Shown: positions 7,474-14,196 of the stretch, in pieces
Layout of the letters: the number at the start of each line of letters is the position of its first letter
Position numbering within the stretch: position 1 is the first letter of the stretch
Virus record (IMG/VR): IMGVR_UViG_3300033571_013433
Coordinates: 1-62,770 of that record
Direction: 5' to 3' (one strand)
From: a virus
DNA: 62,770 nucleotides
The notes under the pieces: generated by a model
The model's database searches: none
The model's input: the letters and a program-made list of their open reading frames with translations, nothing else
What the model was told of the DNA's origin: nothing
Translations under genes and position numbers: made by a program

Positions 7474-8222
7474 CCATCAAAGTCACCGGCCTGCAGGAAT
7501 CTCTGGACGCGCTCGATGTATTCAAGCGCGTCCAGATTCCGTTTGCTGCCTCGTGGGGGTTGAATCAGCTCGCGTTCATGCTCAGGAAGAACGAGCAAGA
7601 GGTGATGAGCAAGACGTTCAACAGGCTGTCGAAGTTCACGCTCAACGCACCACTATTCACCCGCTCAGATAAGCAGAACCTGAGCATTAAGTTCTTCCTG
7701 CGCGACAACGCACCGGGAGGGCAGTCGCCTGATCGCTACCTGTTTCCGCAGGCAGAGGGTGGCGAGGTGTATGTGACGCGGTTTTCGCGGGCGTTGCGTC
7801 GGCGTGGGGTCATTCCTGAAACCGATTACGTCCTGCACTGGCAGAACCCGAAATACAAGCCCACGCCTGGGCGGATCCAGTCAATTCTTGCCTCGCTGAG
7901 CAAGAACACTGGACCCGTGCGGTCAGGCGCTCAATACAAGCGGAACCTGTCGCAGGTTGGGAAATACTTCCTTAGGGGGATGGACAAAATTAAGCCCGCT
8001 GGGGGCGCAGTTGTCGGCGAAAGAGATAACGAGTCAGACAATGGCTACCGTGGCGCGGGCATTTACACCCGCAAGGCAAGCGGACAGCTGGAGCTGATCT
8101 ATCGCATCGTGCGCGGCCTCCCCGAGGTGCCCAAGAAATACGACTGGAGCGAGCAGCGCATCGGCGCCTTCGCCCAGGAGAAGCTGCCGGATCTGATTCT
8201 GGGGAAGCTCAAGGCGCTGTAA
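7470..8222 (+). CDS. Phage protein of unknown function, possibly morphogenetic
   Basis: A 250-residue protein, its start overlapping the clamp stop by four bases. The sequence pattern (FAASWGLNQLAFMLRKNEQE, then FNRLSKFTLNAPLFT, DRYLFPQAEGG, and a later YFLRG) recalls a family of phage proteins usually found among head-tail genes, which begin with a helix that lines up alanine and asparagine residues and continue with a YL-P-I-GG strand. I cannot assign a function. Its place in a replication operon, away from the structural genes, is odd if it is structural. Confidence 0.75.
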   Translation: MTIKVTGLQESLDALDVFKRVQIPFAASWGLNQLAFMLRKNEQEVMSKTFNRLSKFTLNAPLFTRSDKQNLSIKFFLRDNAPGGQSPDRYLFPQAEGGEVYVTRFSRALRRRGVIPETDYVLHWQNPKYKPTPGRIQSILASLSKNTGPVRSGAQYKRNLSQVGKYFLRGMDKIKPAGGAVVGERDNESDNGYRGAGIYTRKASGQLELIYRIVRGLPEVPKKYDWSEQRIGAFAQEKLPDLILGKLKAL

Positions 8223-8225
8223 GGC

Positions 8226-8254
8226 TTGCGCACCCGAGCAGTTGCGTGTACGAT
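8226..8254 (+). promoter_or_regulatory. Promoter (TTGCGC-17-TACGAT)
   Basis: TTGCGC (8226-8231), 17 bases, TACGAT (8249-8254). Initiation near 8261 would give a leader able to fold through ATGGCGG/CCGCCAT (8253-8281). It shares its -35 and spacing with promoters at 8938, 12190 and the leftward 2842 site. Confidence 0.55.
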
Positions 8255-8298
8255 GGCGGAACGGGCAGCGAGCCCGCCATCCATTACTTAAGACGGCC

Positions 8299-8673
8299 GT
8301 GCCAATTCTCACCCTTCCTGCAATCGTTTGGCGTACCCCAGAGACATGGGGCGGACAGCATTTGTTTTTTACATGGGACAAGCTCTGCAAGGCAGCGGTC
8401 GCATTGCGTGATGACGGCATTACCGCCGACGTTGGCGAGTGCGATCAATATTTGCTAATTGGAGCACAGGGTTCTGGCGCTCAGTACGGCTGGTATCACC
8501 GACTTACCCGTGAAACTCAAGACGGTGTTACTACTTATGTGCATGATTGCGTTTTATTGGATCAGCACCAATTTGTCTTGCGCGACAAGCGCCTTTGTTT
8601 CACGAAACCTAGCGCGTTAATGACCAGTAAGGACGAAAAAGCACTGCTCATGCGACGCCTCGCTCAAGCCTGA
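8299..8673 (+). CDS. Hypothetical protein, first gene of the accessory cassette
   Basis: A 124-residue protein from the GTG at 8299. A longer frame opens at a TTG at 8242, but that lies upstream of the -10 of the promoter at 8226-8254, so the GTG is preferred. The sequence is mixed alpha/beta with WRTPETWGGQHLFFTWDKL and YGWYHRLTRET; no family recognised. Three copies of a 20-bp repeat follow immediately after its stop. Confidence 0.65.
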   Translation: MPILTLPAIVWRTPETWGGQHLFFTWDKLCKAAVALRDDGITADVGECDQYLLIGAQGSGAQYGWYHRLTRETQDGVTTYVHDCVLLDQHQFVLRDKRLCFTKPSALMTSKDEKALLMRRLAQA

Positions 8674-8761
8674 GGACTCGCGCGGCGCGATTAAAGGACA
8701 CGCGAGCGAGGCTTAGGGGGCTCGCGCGGCGCGATTACTAGGGACTCGCGAGCTGCGATTA
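8674..8761. repeat. Three copies of a 20-bp palindromic element
   Basis: Copies at 8674-8693, 8718-8737 and 8742-8761; the first reads GGACTCGCGCGGCGCGATTA. All share TCGC-N5-GCGA followed by TTA. Further copies lie at 12010-12029 and 13007-13026. Palindromic core and exclusive location in the leaders of this cassette suggest a protein-binding site. Confidence 0.75.
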
Positions 8762-8937
8762 ACGCGCGTGCGCGGGCGCACTTCCGCACCCTCCGCCGCT
8801 GATCGACCCGAGGCCCTGAGCGCCTCGTCGCGCGCTCCCCCGCCCCACCCCAAGTGCTCCCGCTCGCGCGCGCGTTTCTTCTATGTGGGCCCCGGTGTGG
8901 GCTGCTGTGACAATCCGCAATCCGTCTGCCTGCGTGG
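8762..8937. other. GC-rich leader with alternating CG tracts
   Basis: No gene seen. The stretch is rich in CGCGCG and GCGCAC runs and lies between the 20-bp repeats and the promoter at 8938. Similar tracts recur at 12040-12180 and 13030-13140. Confidence 0.5.
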
Positions 8938-8966
8938 TTGCGCTTGCGCTCGCTTGCGCCTATTGT
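8938..8966 (+). promoter_or_regulatory. Promoter (TTGCGC-17-TATTGT)
   Basis: TTGCGC (8938-8943), 17 bases, TATTGT (8961-8966), about 45 bases before an ATG with AGGAG. The stretch from about 8912 to 8973 is clearly similar to the leader at 12164-12226, so this is a duplicated promoter unit. Confidence 0.65.
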
Positions 8967-9011
8967 TCGGACACAGCCGCAGGAGACGCGGTTGCCACAC
9001 AGGAGAGAACA

Positions 9012-9614
9012 ATGCGCCACACCCACAAATCACTGAGAGAACAGTTGACCGGCGTCGCTGCCATGGCGCGGGAGCAAGGGCTCCCCATATACGTGGCGGA
9101 TGGCACAATCGGCCGCGCTGGGGCGGTTGACATAGAGAACACCTTTTACGGCTATTCCGTCAGCATGACAACGCGCGACGGCTGCAGTGGCGTCAGAATT
9201 ATCTCCCAAGATGGACTGACCGCCGCAGAATGCGCGCAGTTTTTGAGAGGTATGGGGACCGCGCTCGATTTGCGGCGCAGCCTGGAGCATTGCGGAATCA
9301 TCGGCTTTATTCGGCATGAATCGGCAGAATCGCGTGAACTAGCGCTATACGTGGAGAACGCACGCCACCTATGGCCACGCATCGCCAAACGCCTCTCTAA
9401 ACAGTGGCAAGATGGCACGTTCTCCCTTGATTCTGCGGTCAGTTATATCGAGCGGAATGGGTGCCAGCCAGCCGCTAAAGAATACGTGGGCGAGCATTGT
9501 GGGATGAATGACTCACACCTAACGGTGTTTCCCAAAACAGCCAAAACTGCCGCAGCAGAATCGCTCGCTCGCGGGTTAGTTGCAGAGTTCAAGTTGGGGA
9601 ACCTGTGGGAATGA
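9012..9614 (+). CDS. Hypothetical protein, two-part, 200 aa
   Basis: The ATG at 9012 is set by AGGAG six bases upstream; a longer upstream frame reads through the promoter and is rejected. Residues ~1-100 are unrecognised. Residues ~110-165 (LYVENARHLWPRIAKRL, then YIERNG and AAKEYVGEH) resemble a small phage and plasmid protein of about 60 residues with a VEN-LY-N-L-Y pattern, so this may be a fusion. Function unknown. First gene under the promoter at 8938 and coupled to the next by ATGA. Confidence 0.75.
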   Translation: MRHTHKSLREQLTGVAAMAREQGLPIYVADGTIGRAGAVDIENTFYGYSVSMTTRDGCSGVRIISQDGLTAAECAQFLRGMGTALDLRRSLEHCGIIGFIRHESAESRELALYVENARHLWPRIAKRLSKQWQDGTFSLDSAVSYIERNGCQPAAKEYVGEHCGMNDSHLTVFPKTAKTAAAESLARGLVAEFKLGNLWE

Positions 9615-9742
9615 AACCATCACACTTTTTCGGCTTCTTTGTCGCCGCTTGCATCACAGCCGCCGCGCTTGCAAATGCGGCAAATCAACCCAAGCCGCCG
9701 CCGGATTCTCGGTTGGCACCATACCTTACTCTGCAGGATTGA
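9611..9742 (+). CDS. 43-residue exported or lipid-anchored-like peptide
   Basis: MKPSHFFGFFVAACITAAAL is a signal-peptide-like or membrane segment, followed by a Pro-rich tail (NQPKPPPDSRLAP). It begins on an ATGA overlap with the previous gene and ends one base before the next ATG. Too short for a family call. Confidence 0.6.
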   Translation: MKPSHFFGFFVAACITAAALANAANQPKPPPDSRLAPYLTLQD

Positions 9743-9925
9743 ATGATGGCCAGCTATCGCATTGTCCGAAAGAGCGGCAGTTTCAATCAATACGGCCCCG
9801 CACCCGACGTGGTTCTATCTACTCACAGAACAGAATCGGCAGCATTGAAAGCATTCGATCGCGTTCTCGGTCGCGCTGTGCTGATTGCGCCAAATGGTCA
9901 AATTATCAACCACCGCATTGTGTGA
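9743..9925 (+). CDS. Small hypothetical protein, 60 aa
   Basis: The frame starts with two ATG codons (MMASYRIVRKSGSFNQYG) directly after the previous stop. It looks like a compact alpha/beta protein: strand, TESAALKAFDRVLG helix, strand LIAPNGQII. Part of the coupled small-gene string. Function unknown. Confidence 0.65.
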   Translation: MMASYRIVRKSGSFNQYGPAPDVVLSTHRTESAALKAFDRVLGRAVLIAPNGQIINHRIV

Positions 9926-9927
9926 CC

Positions 9928-10110
9928 ATGGCATTCTCCACCCTAAAAGCCGCGCGCGCAGAACAATCGCGTCGTATTCATCCGCACGAGATTATCAGGT
10001 TTCAGCGTCACGCTATTGATTGTCTCTACTCTGACGGCACAATCATTGCGCCCTATCACTGTACCTGCGGTAGCAAGACAGAAACACTCTACACTCTGAG
10101 GCTTGCCTGA
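9928..10110 (+). CDS. Small hypothetical protein with CxC, 60 aa
   Basis: Starts at the ATG at 9928, two bases after the previous stop. The C-terminal half contains YHCTCGSKTETLYTL, and there is one earlier Cys, so a metal site is possible. Neighbours are packed with one- to four-base gaps. Function unknown. Confidence 0.6.
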   Translation: MAFSTLKAARAEQSRRIHPHEIIRFQRHAIDCLYSDGTIIAPYHCTCGSKTETLYTLRLA

Positions 10111-10111
10111 T

Positions 10112-10345
10112 ATGAACTGGATCGTAGAAACCACCGATACATTCGGCGGTGAGGCTAACTATTCGTGGTGCAATCGGCACGAAATAACCACACCCGAGAA
10201 TGCGTCAGATCTATCGCTCGCGCGATTGTTTAAGTCAACCGCCGGCTGGGCAGGTATGCGTGGCCGCGCTGATTGGTCTGGCGGGATTTATACCTTTCGA
10301 CCCTATGGGTTGTGCCAAGTTTTGTTCGCTATCCCGGAGCACTGA
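10112..10345 (+). CDS. Small conserved-type phage/plasmid protein, 77 aa
   Basis: Begins MNWIVETTDTFGGEANYSW, a pattern I associate with a family of small proteins in unrelated phages and plasmids (strand, FGGEANYSW, then a Gly-rich middle and a final FRPYG strand). The ATG at 10112 is preferred over an in-frame TTG nine bases earlier that would overlap the previous gene. Function of the family is not known to me. Confidence 0.7.
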   Translation: MNWIVETTDTFGGEANYSWCNRHEITTPENASDLSLARLFKSTAGWAGMRGRADWSGGIYTFRPYGLCQVLFAIPEH

Positions 10346-10348
10346 ATT

Positions 10349-10831
10349 ATGACCAATCAACCACGCTGGAATTGTGTTGCCAACCTAGGCGATGCCGACC
10401 CATTTGAGTATGGCGGCCAGTTTCTGATGGTAGACTCCACTGGAGTGTATTCTCCAGAATTATGGGTCTACGATGAATCAGAGCGGACACGCCATACGAT
10501 TGTCCTAGATAAGTGTTTCCGCATTAACAACGACAACGGCGAGATTCTCGTCGGGGCAAATATCTATCACCACTACTTACCCGAATGGTTCGGCTATCAT
10601 AAAACTCTGGAGTTTGTGGCCAGCTTTATAGGCGAGACTACCGAACAGTTTGCAATTATGCTGTGCGGTGGTATCTATGATCGAGCGCGAGCATATAAAG
10701 CAATCGCCGATTATTACGGTATCGCAAACTTTGAGCACCACCCATACACTTACGAAACTAAACGCCAGGCGCGCGCATTCTGCAGTAAAATGCTCCGCCA
10801 AATTGAGAAGAACCGTGAGGCAGTCAAATGA
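10349..10831 (+). CDS. Conserved-type phage/plasmid protein, 160 aa
   Basis: Motifs include WNCVANLGDADPFEYGG near the N terminus, VDSTGVYSPELWVYD, and AYKAIADYYGIANFEHHPY in the C-terminal half. This is a recognisable but uncharacterised family of mobile-element proteins in which the second half (residues ~90-150) forms a helical unit. It follows the 77-aa gene by three bases and overlaps the next by four. Function unknown. Confidence 0.75.
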   Translation: MTNQPRWNCVANLGDADPFEYGGQFLMVDSTGVYSPELWVYDESERTRHTIVLDKCFRINNDNGEILVGANIYHHYLPEWFGYHKTLEFVASFIGETTEQFAIMLCGGIYDRARAYKAIADYYGIANFEHHPYTYETKRQARAFCSKMLRQIEKNREAVK

Positions 10832-11208
10832 GCGCCAAACACTGCATGATCGCACTGCTGTGGAGTGAATCCGACGATAACAGAGACTCTCTAGATACAC
10901 TGGACGCCGAACCTAGCACCGAACTGCTAGAGAGAATCGCCGCCGATTGGGATAGTTTCCGCTCGCAAGCTGAGGCAATAGGTTTCGACCCTGACGAACA
11001 CCTGGCGATGATGCTGCATCCCGACAATGATGGTGACGCCTGGAATAAAGCCGCGCATGATTTTATCCTGACGCGCAATGGCCATGGCGCCGGATTCTGG
11101 GACGGCGATTGGTGCCAACCGTGGGGCGATAAGTTGACCGAGCTGTGCCGCAAGTTCGGAGAACTCAACTGCTACGTGGGCGACGACAATCTTATCTACT
11201 TCTTCTGA
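10828..11208 (+). CDS. Conserved-type phage/plasmid protein, 126 aa
   Basis: The signature LTRNGHGAGFWDGDW at residues ~80-95, followed by GDKLTELCRKFGE and GDDNLIYFF, marks a small protein family I recall from many phages and plasmids. The N-terminal third is acidic. The conserved His, Gly and Asp residues suggest a binding or catalytic site, but none is established. Start overlaps the previous stop (ATGA). Confidence 0.75.
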   Translation: MSAKHCMIALLWSESDDNRDSLDTLDAEPSTELLERIAADWDSFRSQAEAIGFDPDEHLAMMLHPDNDGDAWNKAAHDFILTRNGHGAGFWDGDWCQPWGDKLTELCRKFGELNCYVGDDNLIYFF

Positions 11209-11210
11209 TT

Positions 11211-11297
11211 ATGGGCATTATCACTTTGATTTTCCTGATCTATTCCATTCCATTTTTTGCACTGTCATTCAAGCTAATTCGGATTCTGACAAAATGA
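11211..11297 (+). CDS. 28-residue membrane peptide
   Basis: MGIITLIFLIYSIPFFALSF is one hydrophobic helix, ending in a basic tail (KLIRILTK). It lies two bases after the previous stop and its own stop overlaps the next ATG by four bases, which supports translation. Confidence 0.5.
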   Translation: MGIITLIFLIYSIPFFALSFKLIRILTK

Positions 11298-11665
11298 GAC
11301 TCCCTTCAATCAAGACCCTAGAGAATGCTTTTCCTGGCAAGGGAAAAGCGGTCCGCGCGCTACTTGAATCGCCCAAACTCGCACGCCAGCATCCTGCGGG
11401 TGCCGCGAGAATCGCCGAATGCTACCATCCGCCCACGCAATTAGACGTGACTTTGCACGCTATAGATTCCGAAGTTGGCGGTTACGGTGTGGAATATATT
11501 CGGCACCGTGATGATGGATTTAGAGAGGGCGATCAGCTCGGCCTGGAATACATCAACCTAGGCGACACATACACTCCAACCCTGATTTACGATCACGGCC
11601 GAGATACCTGGCGCGTCAGCAGTTGGGGTGGCATAGTTGAGGCAAGAATGAGCGATTATGAATAA
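11294..11665 (+). CDS. Conserved-type phage/plasmid protein, 123 aa
   Basis: The family pattern I recognise is a basic helical N terminus (residues 1-45), ECYHPPTQLDVTLHAID, GGYGVEYI, and a beta-rich end YINLGDTYTPTLIYD and RVSSWGG. Seen in diverse phages and plasmids together with the neighbouring small genes; function unknown. It begins on an ATGA overlap. Confidence 0.75.
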   Translation: MRLPSIKTLENAFPGKGKAVRALLESPKLARQHPAGAARIAECYHPPTQLDVTLHAIDSEVGGYGVEYIRHRDDGFREGDQLGLEYINLGDTYTPTLIYDHGRDTWRVSSWGGIVEARMSDYE

Positions 11666-11701
11666 TTCAGCACCCGGCAACCTCTCACCCCACACAATCA
11701 A

Positions 11702-11965
11702 ATGACCCGCACAATCAATCAAGCTAACCGCGCAGTCTTTGAGCTACACCTTTCTAGAGAGTATGCTGATCTATTCCAGAATGATCCAGATTACGCTTAC
11801 TCTGCCAGCCGAAACACTCCCAGTGAGTTAGCCTACAAAATGACCCTAGGATTGGCCAAGGGCGAGGCAAATAAGGATGGCACCGGAATAAAGAGAACGT
11901 GCAAAAAACTGGGCATTAAATACACCTATAAAGCGATAGGAGAGTACCTAACTCTCAGCAACTAG
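11702..11965 (+). CDS. Conserved-type small protein, 87 aa
   Basis: Begins MTRTINQANRAVFELHLSRE and ends GIKRTCKKLGIKYTYKAIGEYL. The C-terminal KAT/RTCK-LGI-YTY-AI-YL pattern is that of a small mobile-element family I recognise by sequence only. Last gene before a terminator. The short gap upstream (11666-11701) contains a lone copy of the left half of that terminator (agcacccggcaac). Confidence 0.7.
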   Translation: MTRTINQANRAVFELHLSREYADLFQNDPDYAYSASRNTPSELAYKMTLGLAKGEANKDGTGIKRTCKKLGIKYTYKAIGEYLTLSN

Positions 11966-11973
11966 CTTACTAG

Positions 11974-12003
11974 CACCCGGCAACTCTGCCGGGTGTTTCT
12001 TTA
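11974..12003 (+). terminator. Rho-independent terminator
   Basis: CACCCGGCA (11974-11982), loop ACTC, TGCCGGGTG (11987-11995), then TTTCTTTAT. Nine perfect base pairs. Confidence 0.9.
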
Positions 12004-12009
12004 TGTTTG

Positions 12010-12029
12010 GGACTTGCGCGGTGCGATTA
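12010..12029. repeat. Fourth copy of the 20-bp element
   Basis: GGACTTGCGCGGTGCGATTA, seven bases after the terminator T run. It is the most divergent in the left arm of the palindrome. The region from here to 12189 is otherwise GC-rich (CGCACCC and CGCGCG runs) with no gene. Confidence 0.7.
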
Positions 12030-12189
12030 TCACGTGCATTCGGGCCGGCGCCATCGCCCGCGCGCGATCCCGCGCACCCGAGCACCCGAGCCCACGCGCG
12101 CACCCGCGCACCCGCGCGCACCCGCCGGAGCCCCACGCGCGCGCGACGCCGGCCCGGTGTGCCGATCCGCGAACCGTCCGGGTGTGGTG

Positions 12190-12218
12190 TTGCGCTTGCG
12201 AGCGCTTGCGCCTACCGT
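12190..12218 (+). promoter_or_regulatory. Promoter (TTGCGC-17-TACCGT)
   Basis: TTGCGC (12190-12195), 17 bases, TACCGT (12213-12218). The surrounding 60 bases match the leader at 8912-8973. GAGG precedes the ATG at 12262. Confidence 0.6.
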
Positions 12219-12261
12219 TTGGACACGCGGCACCCGAGCCCGCGCCACACCATGAGGAACA

Positions 12262-12693
12262 ATGCGCAAGATTGAAGCCCAGACAATCCAGACTGTTCGG
12301 AATCTCGCTAGCGGCACGCCGCTCGCTGATTGTCAGAAAAAAATCGGCAGCAACACTACAGTGGCCCATCGTTCTGAGGGAATCTATGGGACGTTCAGCT
12401 TTAACCGCTGGATTGAAGTTGCTTTGCATGGCCACACAATCGTAAAAATCTATCCTGCAACCGGCCGAATCTATGCGCGGGACTGCGGCTGGCAGACTGT
12501 AACGACTAAAAGCCGGATTAACTGTATTCTCAAAGCATTCTGCGGAAACACAATCCAACAGAGCAAGTTTGAATGGTTTCTGTCTAATGATGGCACCCGC
12601 TTTGAGTCTGGCCATGACTGGCAAGAATGCGGAATCTATCGCCTAGATTATGACAACTGGGCGCTGCGCTGTGCTGAAAAGATTGCCGCTTGA
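12262..12693 (+). CDS. Conserved-type mobile-element protein, 143 aa
   Basis: The signature is IGSNTTVAHR (residues ~28-37), a strand pair VALHGHTIVKI, and then GWQTVTTKSRINCIL, which I recognise as the core of a small protein family widespread in phages and plasmids (SNT...W-T-TT-SR-N). The C-terminal third (residues ~100-143) is unrecognised. Function unknown. It heads a two-gene unit between its own promoter and a terminator. Confidence 0.75.
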   Translation: MRKIEAQTIQTVRNLASGTPLADCQKKIGSNTTVAHRSEGIYGTFSFNRWIEVALHGHTIVKIYPATGRIYARDCGWQTVTTKSRINCILKAFCGNTIQQSKFEWFLSNDGTRFESGHDWQECGIYRLDYDNWALRCAEKIAA

Positions 12694-12696
12694 ATC

Positions 12697-12966
12697 ATGA
12701 TTGACCTTACTTGTTCGGCCGGTGTTGATAGGTTTCTAGATCTATTCGGCACCCGGCGCGGCCGGTGGCTTGCTAATCGGCTCGGATTGTCCGGCGCTGG
12801 ATCGGAGCGGTTCGCGGGTTCTCTTTCAAATCTCGCGTGGAATCGCCGCGCCTTTTACGCTTGCCAGACTGAGAACGCGCGCAACATATACGCTCACGCA
12901 ATCTCGCTGATACGTGAAGAGATTGCGCGCAGCCCGCAATACAATCCCGCGCGCCACAGAATCTAG
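12697..12966 (+). CDS. Small helical protein, 89 aa
   Basis: Starts three bases after the previous stop. GAGSERFAGSLSNLAWNRRA and a following YAHAISLIREEIA give two helices in a pattern (ALS-YAWNK...A-YE-ICDRIY) that I have seen in short plasmid proteins. Function unknown. A terminator follows at once. Confidence 0.65.
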   Translation: MIDLTCSAGVDRFLDLFGTRRGRWLANRLGLSGAGSERFAGSLSNLAWNRRAFYACQTENARNIYAHAISLIREEIARSPQYNPARHRI

Positions 12967-12975
12967 AAACCACGG

Positions 12976-12999
12976 CCCGGCAATCCCGCCGGGTTTTTT
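12976..12999 (+). terminator. Rho-independent terminator
   Basis: CCCGGC (12976-12981), six-base loop, GCCGGG (12988-12993), then six T. Confidence 0.85.
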
Positions 13000-13006
13000 A
13001 TTCTTG

Positions 13007-13026
13007 GGACTCGCAAGGGGCGATTA
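13007..13026. repeat. Fifth copy of the 20-bp element
   Basis: GGACTCGCAAGGGGCGATTA, again directly after a terminator and followed by TCAC as in the copy at 12010. Confidence 0.7.
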
Positions 13027-13029
13027 TCA

Positions 13030-13140
13030 CGCGCGCACCCGCACCCGCGCCGCGCGCGCCTATGCGCACCCGCGCCGCGCACCCGCACCCGCCGCGCGCA
13101 CCCGCACCCGCACCCGCGCGCCGCGCGCGCCGACACGCGG
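13030..13140. repeat. CGCACCC-type low-complexity tract
   Basis: About 110 bases made of CGCACCC, CGCGCG and CGCGCC units with no gene. The following 13141-13269 holds no clear promoter, but AGGAGAG precedes the ATG at 13270. Confidence 0.7.
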
Positions 13141-13269
13141 GGCCCCGATCCGGCCCGTGGGTCGATTGTTACGTTTTATCAATATTGCGCGATGCGACCG
13201 CACCCGCAAGCGATCCCGCGCGATCATGCGGGATAGCGAGCGCACCGCTCGCCCATACAGGAGAGAACC

Positions 13270-13863
13270 ATGGCCACCGCTCACACCATCGCCCGCCGCG
13301 CGCCGATCTATGCGCGCGCCGCGGTCCGTCTCGCTATCGCGTTAGGCGTGCTCGCTTATTGCGTGGGCGCTGATTGCGTCGCTCTTGCCTATTCCCTCGG
13401 TCGCCAAACGGGCGCCGCCGTTCACGCGCGAAACGATCAACTAGCGGCGCTGGCCGTCCGGCTGCTAGCACCCGCACCCGCACCCGCACCCGTGGCGACC
13501 GCCGAGCCCGAGCCCGAGCCCACACCCGCCGAGCCCGCGCCTACGCTCGCTGACCTATTCCGCGCGCAAGCGGCCGAGATCGCTGCCAGCGACGCGCGCC
13601 TATACCGCGCGGCCGGCGAGCGTATCGGCACCATGCGCGCCATCCTGGCCAGCGCCGAGCCCGCCGCCCCCGCACCCGTTACCGTCAGCATCGCACCCGA
13701 GCCCGGCGCGCCATCGCTCGCGCAAATCGCAGACTGCCGCCGCCGTATGGTGCGCCTTGAACGTATGACCGTCGCGCAGCTGCGCGACCTTACGGGCGCC
13801 CGTAGCAAGCGCCTAAGGAAGGCGGACCTAGTGCAAATCGCGCTGGAGTCTGCCATGGCATGA
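13270..13863 (+). CDS. Membrane-anchored protein with Pro-rich linker and SAP-like end
   Basis: A 197-residue protein in three parts: a membrane helix at about residues 20-43 (AIALGVLAYCVGADCVALAY), a Pro/Ala/Glu linker built on APAP and EPEP repeats, and a C-terminal domain (MTVAQLRDLTGARSKRLRKA then LVQIAL) like the SAP/Rho-N fold that binds nucleic acid. If both ends work, it would tether DNA or RNA at the membrane. The linker DNA contains the same CACCCG repeats found in the leaders of this region. No close family known to me. Confidence 0.7.
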   Translation: MATAHTIARRAPIYARAAVRLAIALGVLAYCVGADCVALAYSLGRQTGAAVHARNDQLAALAVRLLAPAPAPAPVATAEPEPEPTPAEPAPTLADLFRAQAAEIAASDARLYRAAGERIGTMRAILASAEPAAPAPVTVSIAPEPGAPSLAQIADCRRRMVRLERMTVAQLRDLTGARSKRLRKADLVQIALESAMA

Positions 13864-13886
13864 TCCAGCTGGAGCATTAACCACAC

Positions 13887-13915
13887 GCGCCGCGCGGCCG
13901 AGCACCGCGCGGCGC
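13887..13915 (+). terminator. Strong GC hairpin without T run
   Basis: GCGCCGCGCGG (13887-13897) pairs perfectly with 13905-13915 around a seven-base loop, 24 bases after the preceding stop. No T tract, so termination is uncertain. Confidence 0.4.
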
Positions 13916-14196
13916 TTCGCTGCGCTCACGGATCGCGCGGAGTTTTGTATGGGTCCCTCCCGCAATCTCCCGCCGCGGGTATATTCGAGCCGCTTCCTAT
14001 CCGTACTTAGTGCGGGGTAGTCTAGTAGACCAGGCATATCCAGATCAGCTATCTCTCACTTTGGGCATCCCGAAATCCGAGAAATATCCACGAAAACATC
14101 ACAAAATGCGGTCCAGCGCCAAAAAGCCGGGGATTTTACCACGAGAAATCAAGTCAAGAGTGCTTAACCTCTCACCGCGCTTGTCGCCGTACCAGA
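13916..14196. other. Intergenic region before the terminase genes
   Basis: No gene seen. It holds an 11-bp inverted repeat, GTCTAGTAGAC (14020-14030), and AT-richer sequence at 14060-14170. In lambda-type phages the packaging site (cos) lies just before the terminase genes, so this is the place to look for it; nothing here proves it. No convincing promoter was found. Confidence 0.35.

Noticed and set aside
8242-8298. TTG at 8242 as the start of the 124-residue gene
   Set aside because: It lies before the -10 of a good promoter (8226-8254), so it would not be in the transcript.
8883-9011. Upstream extension of the 200-residue gene to 8883
   Set aside because: It would read through the promoter at 8938-8966; the ATG at 9012 has a good ribosome site.
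13030-13140. CRISPR-like array of CGCACCC repeats
   Set aside because: Units are 6-7 bases, irregular and without spacers; low-complexity sequence.
14005-14080. tRNA-like start GCGGGGTAGTCTAG before the terminase genes
   Set aside because: The opening resembles a tRNA D arm, but no anticodon arm or T-loop GTTC follows and the acceptor ends do not pair.
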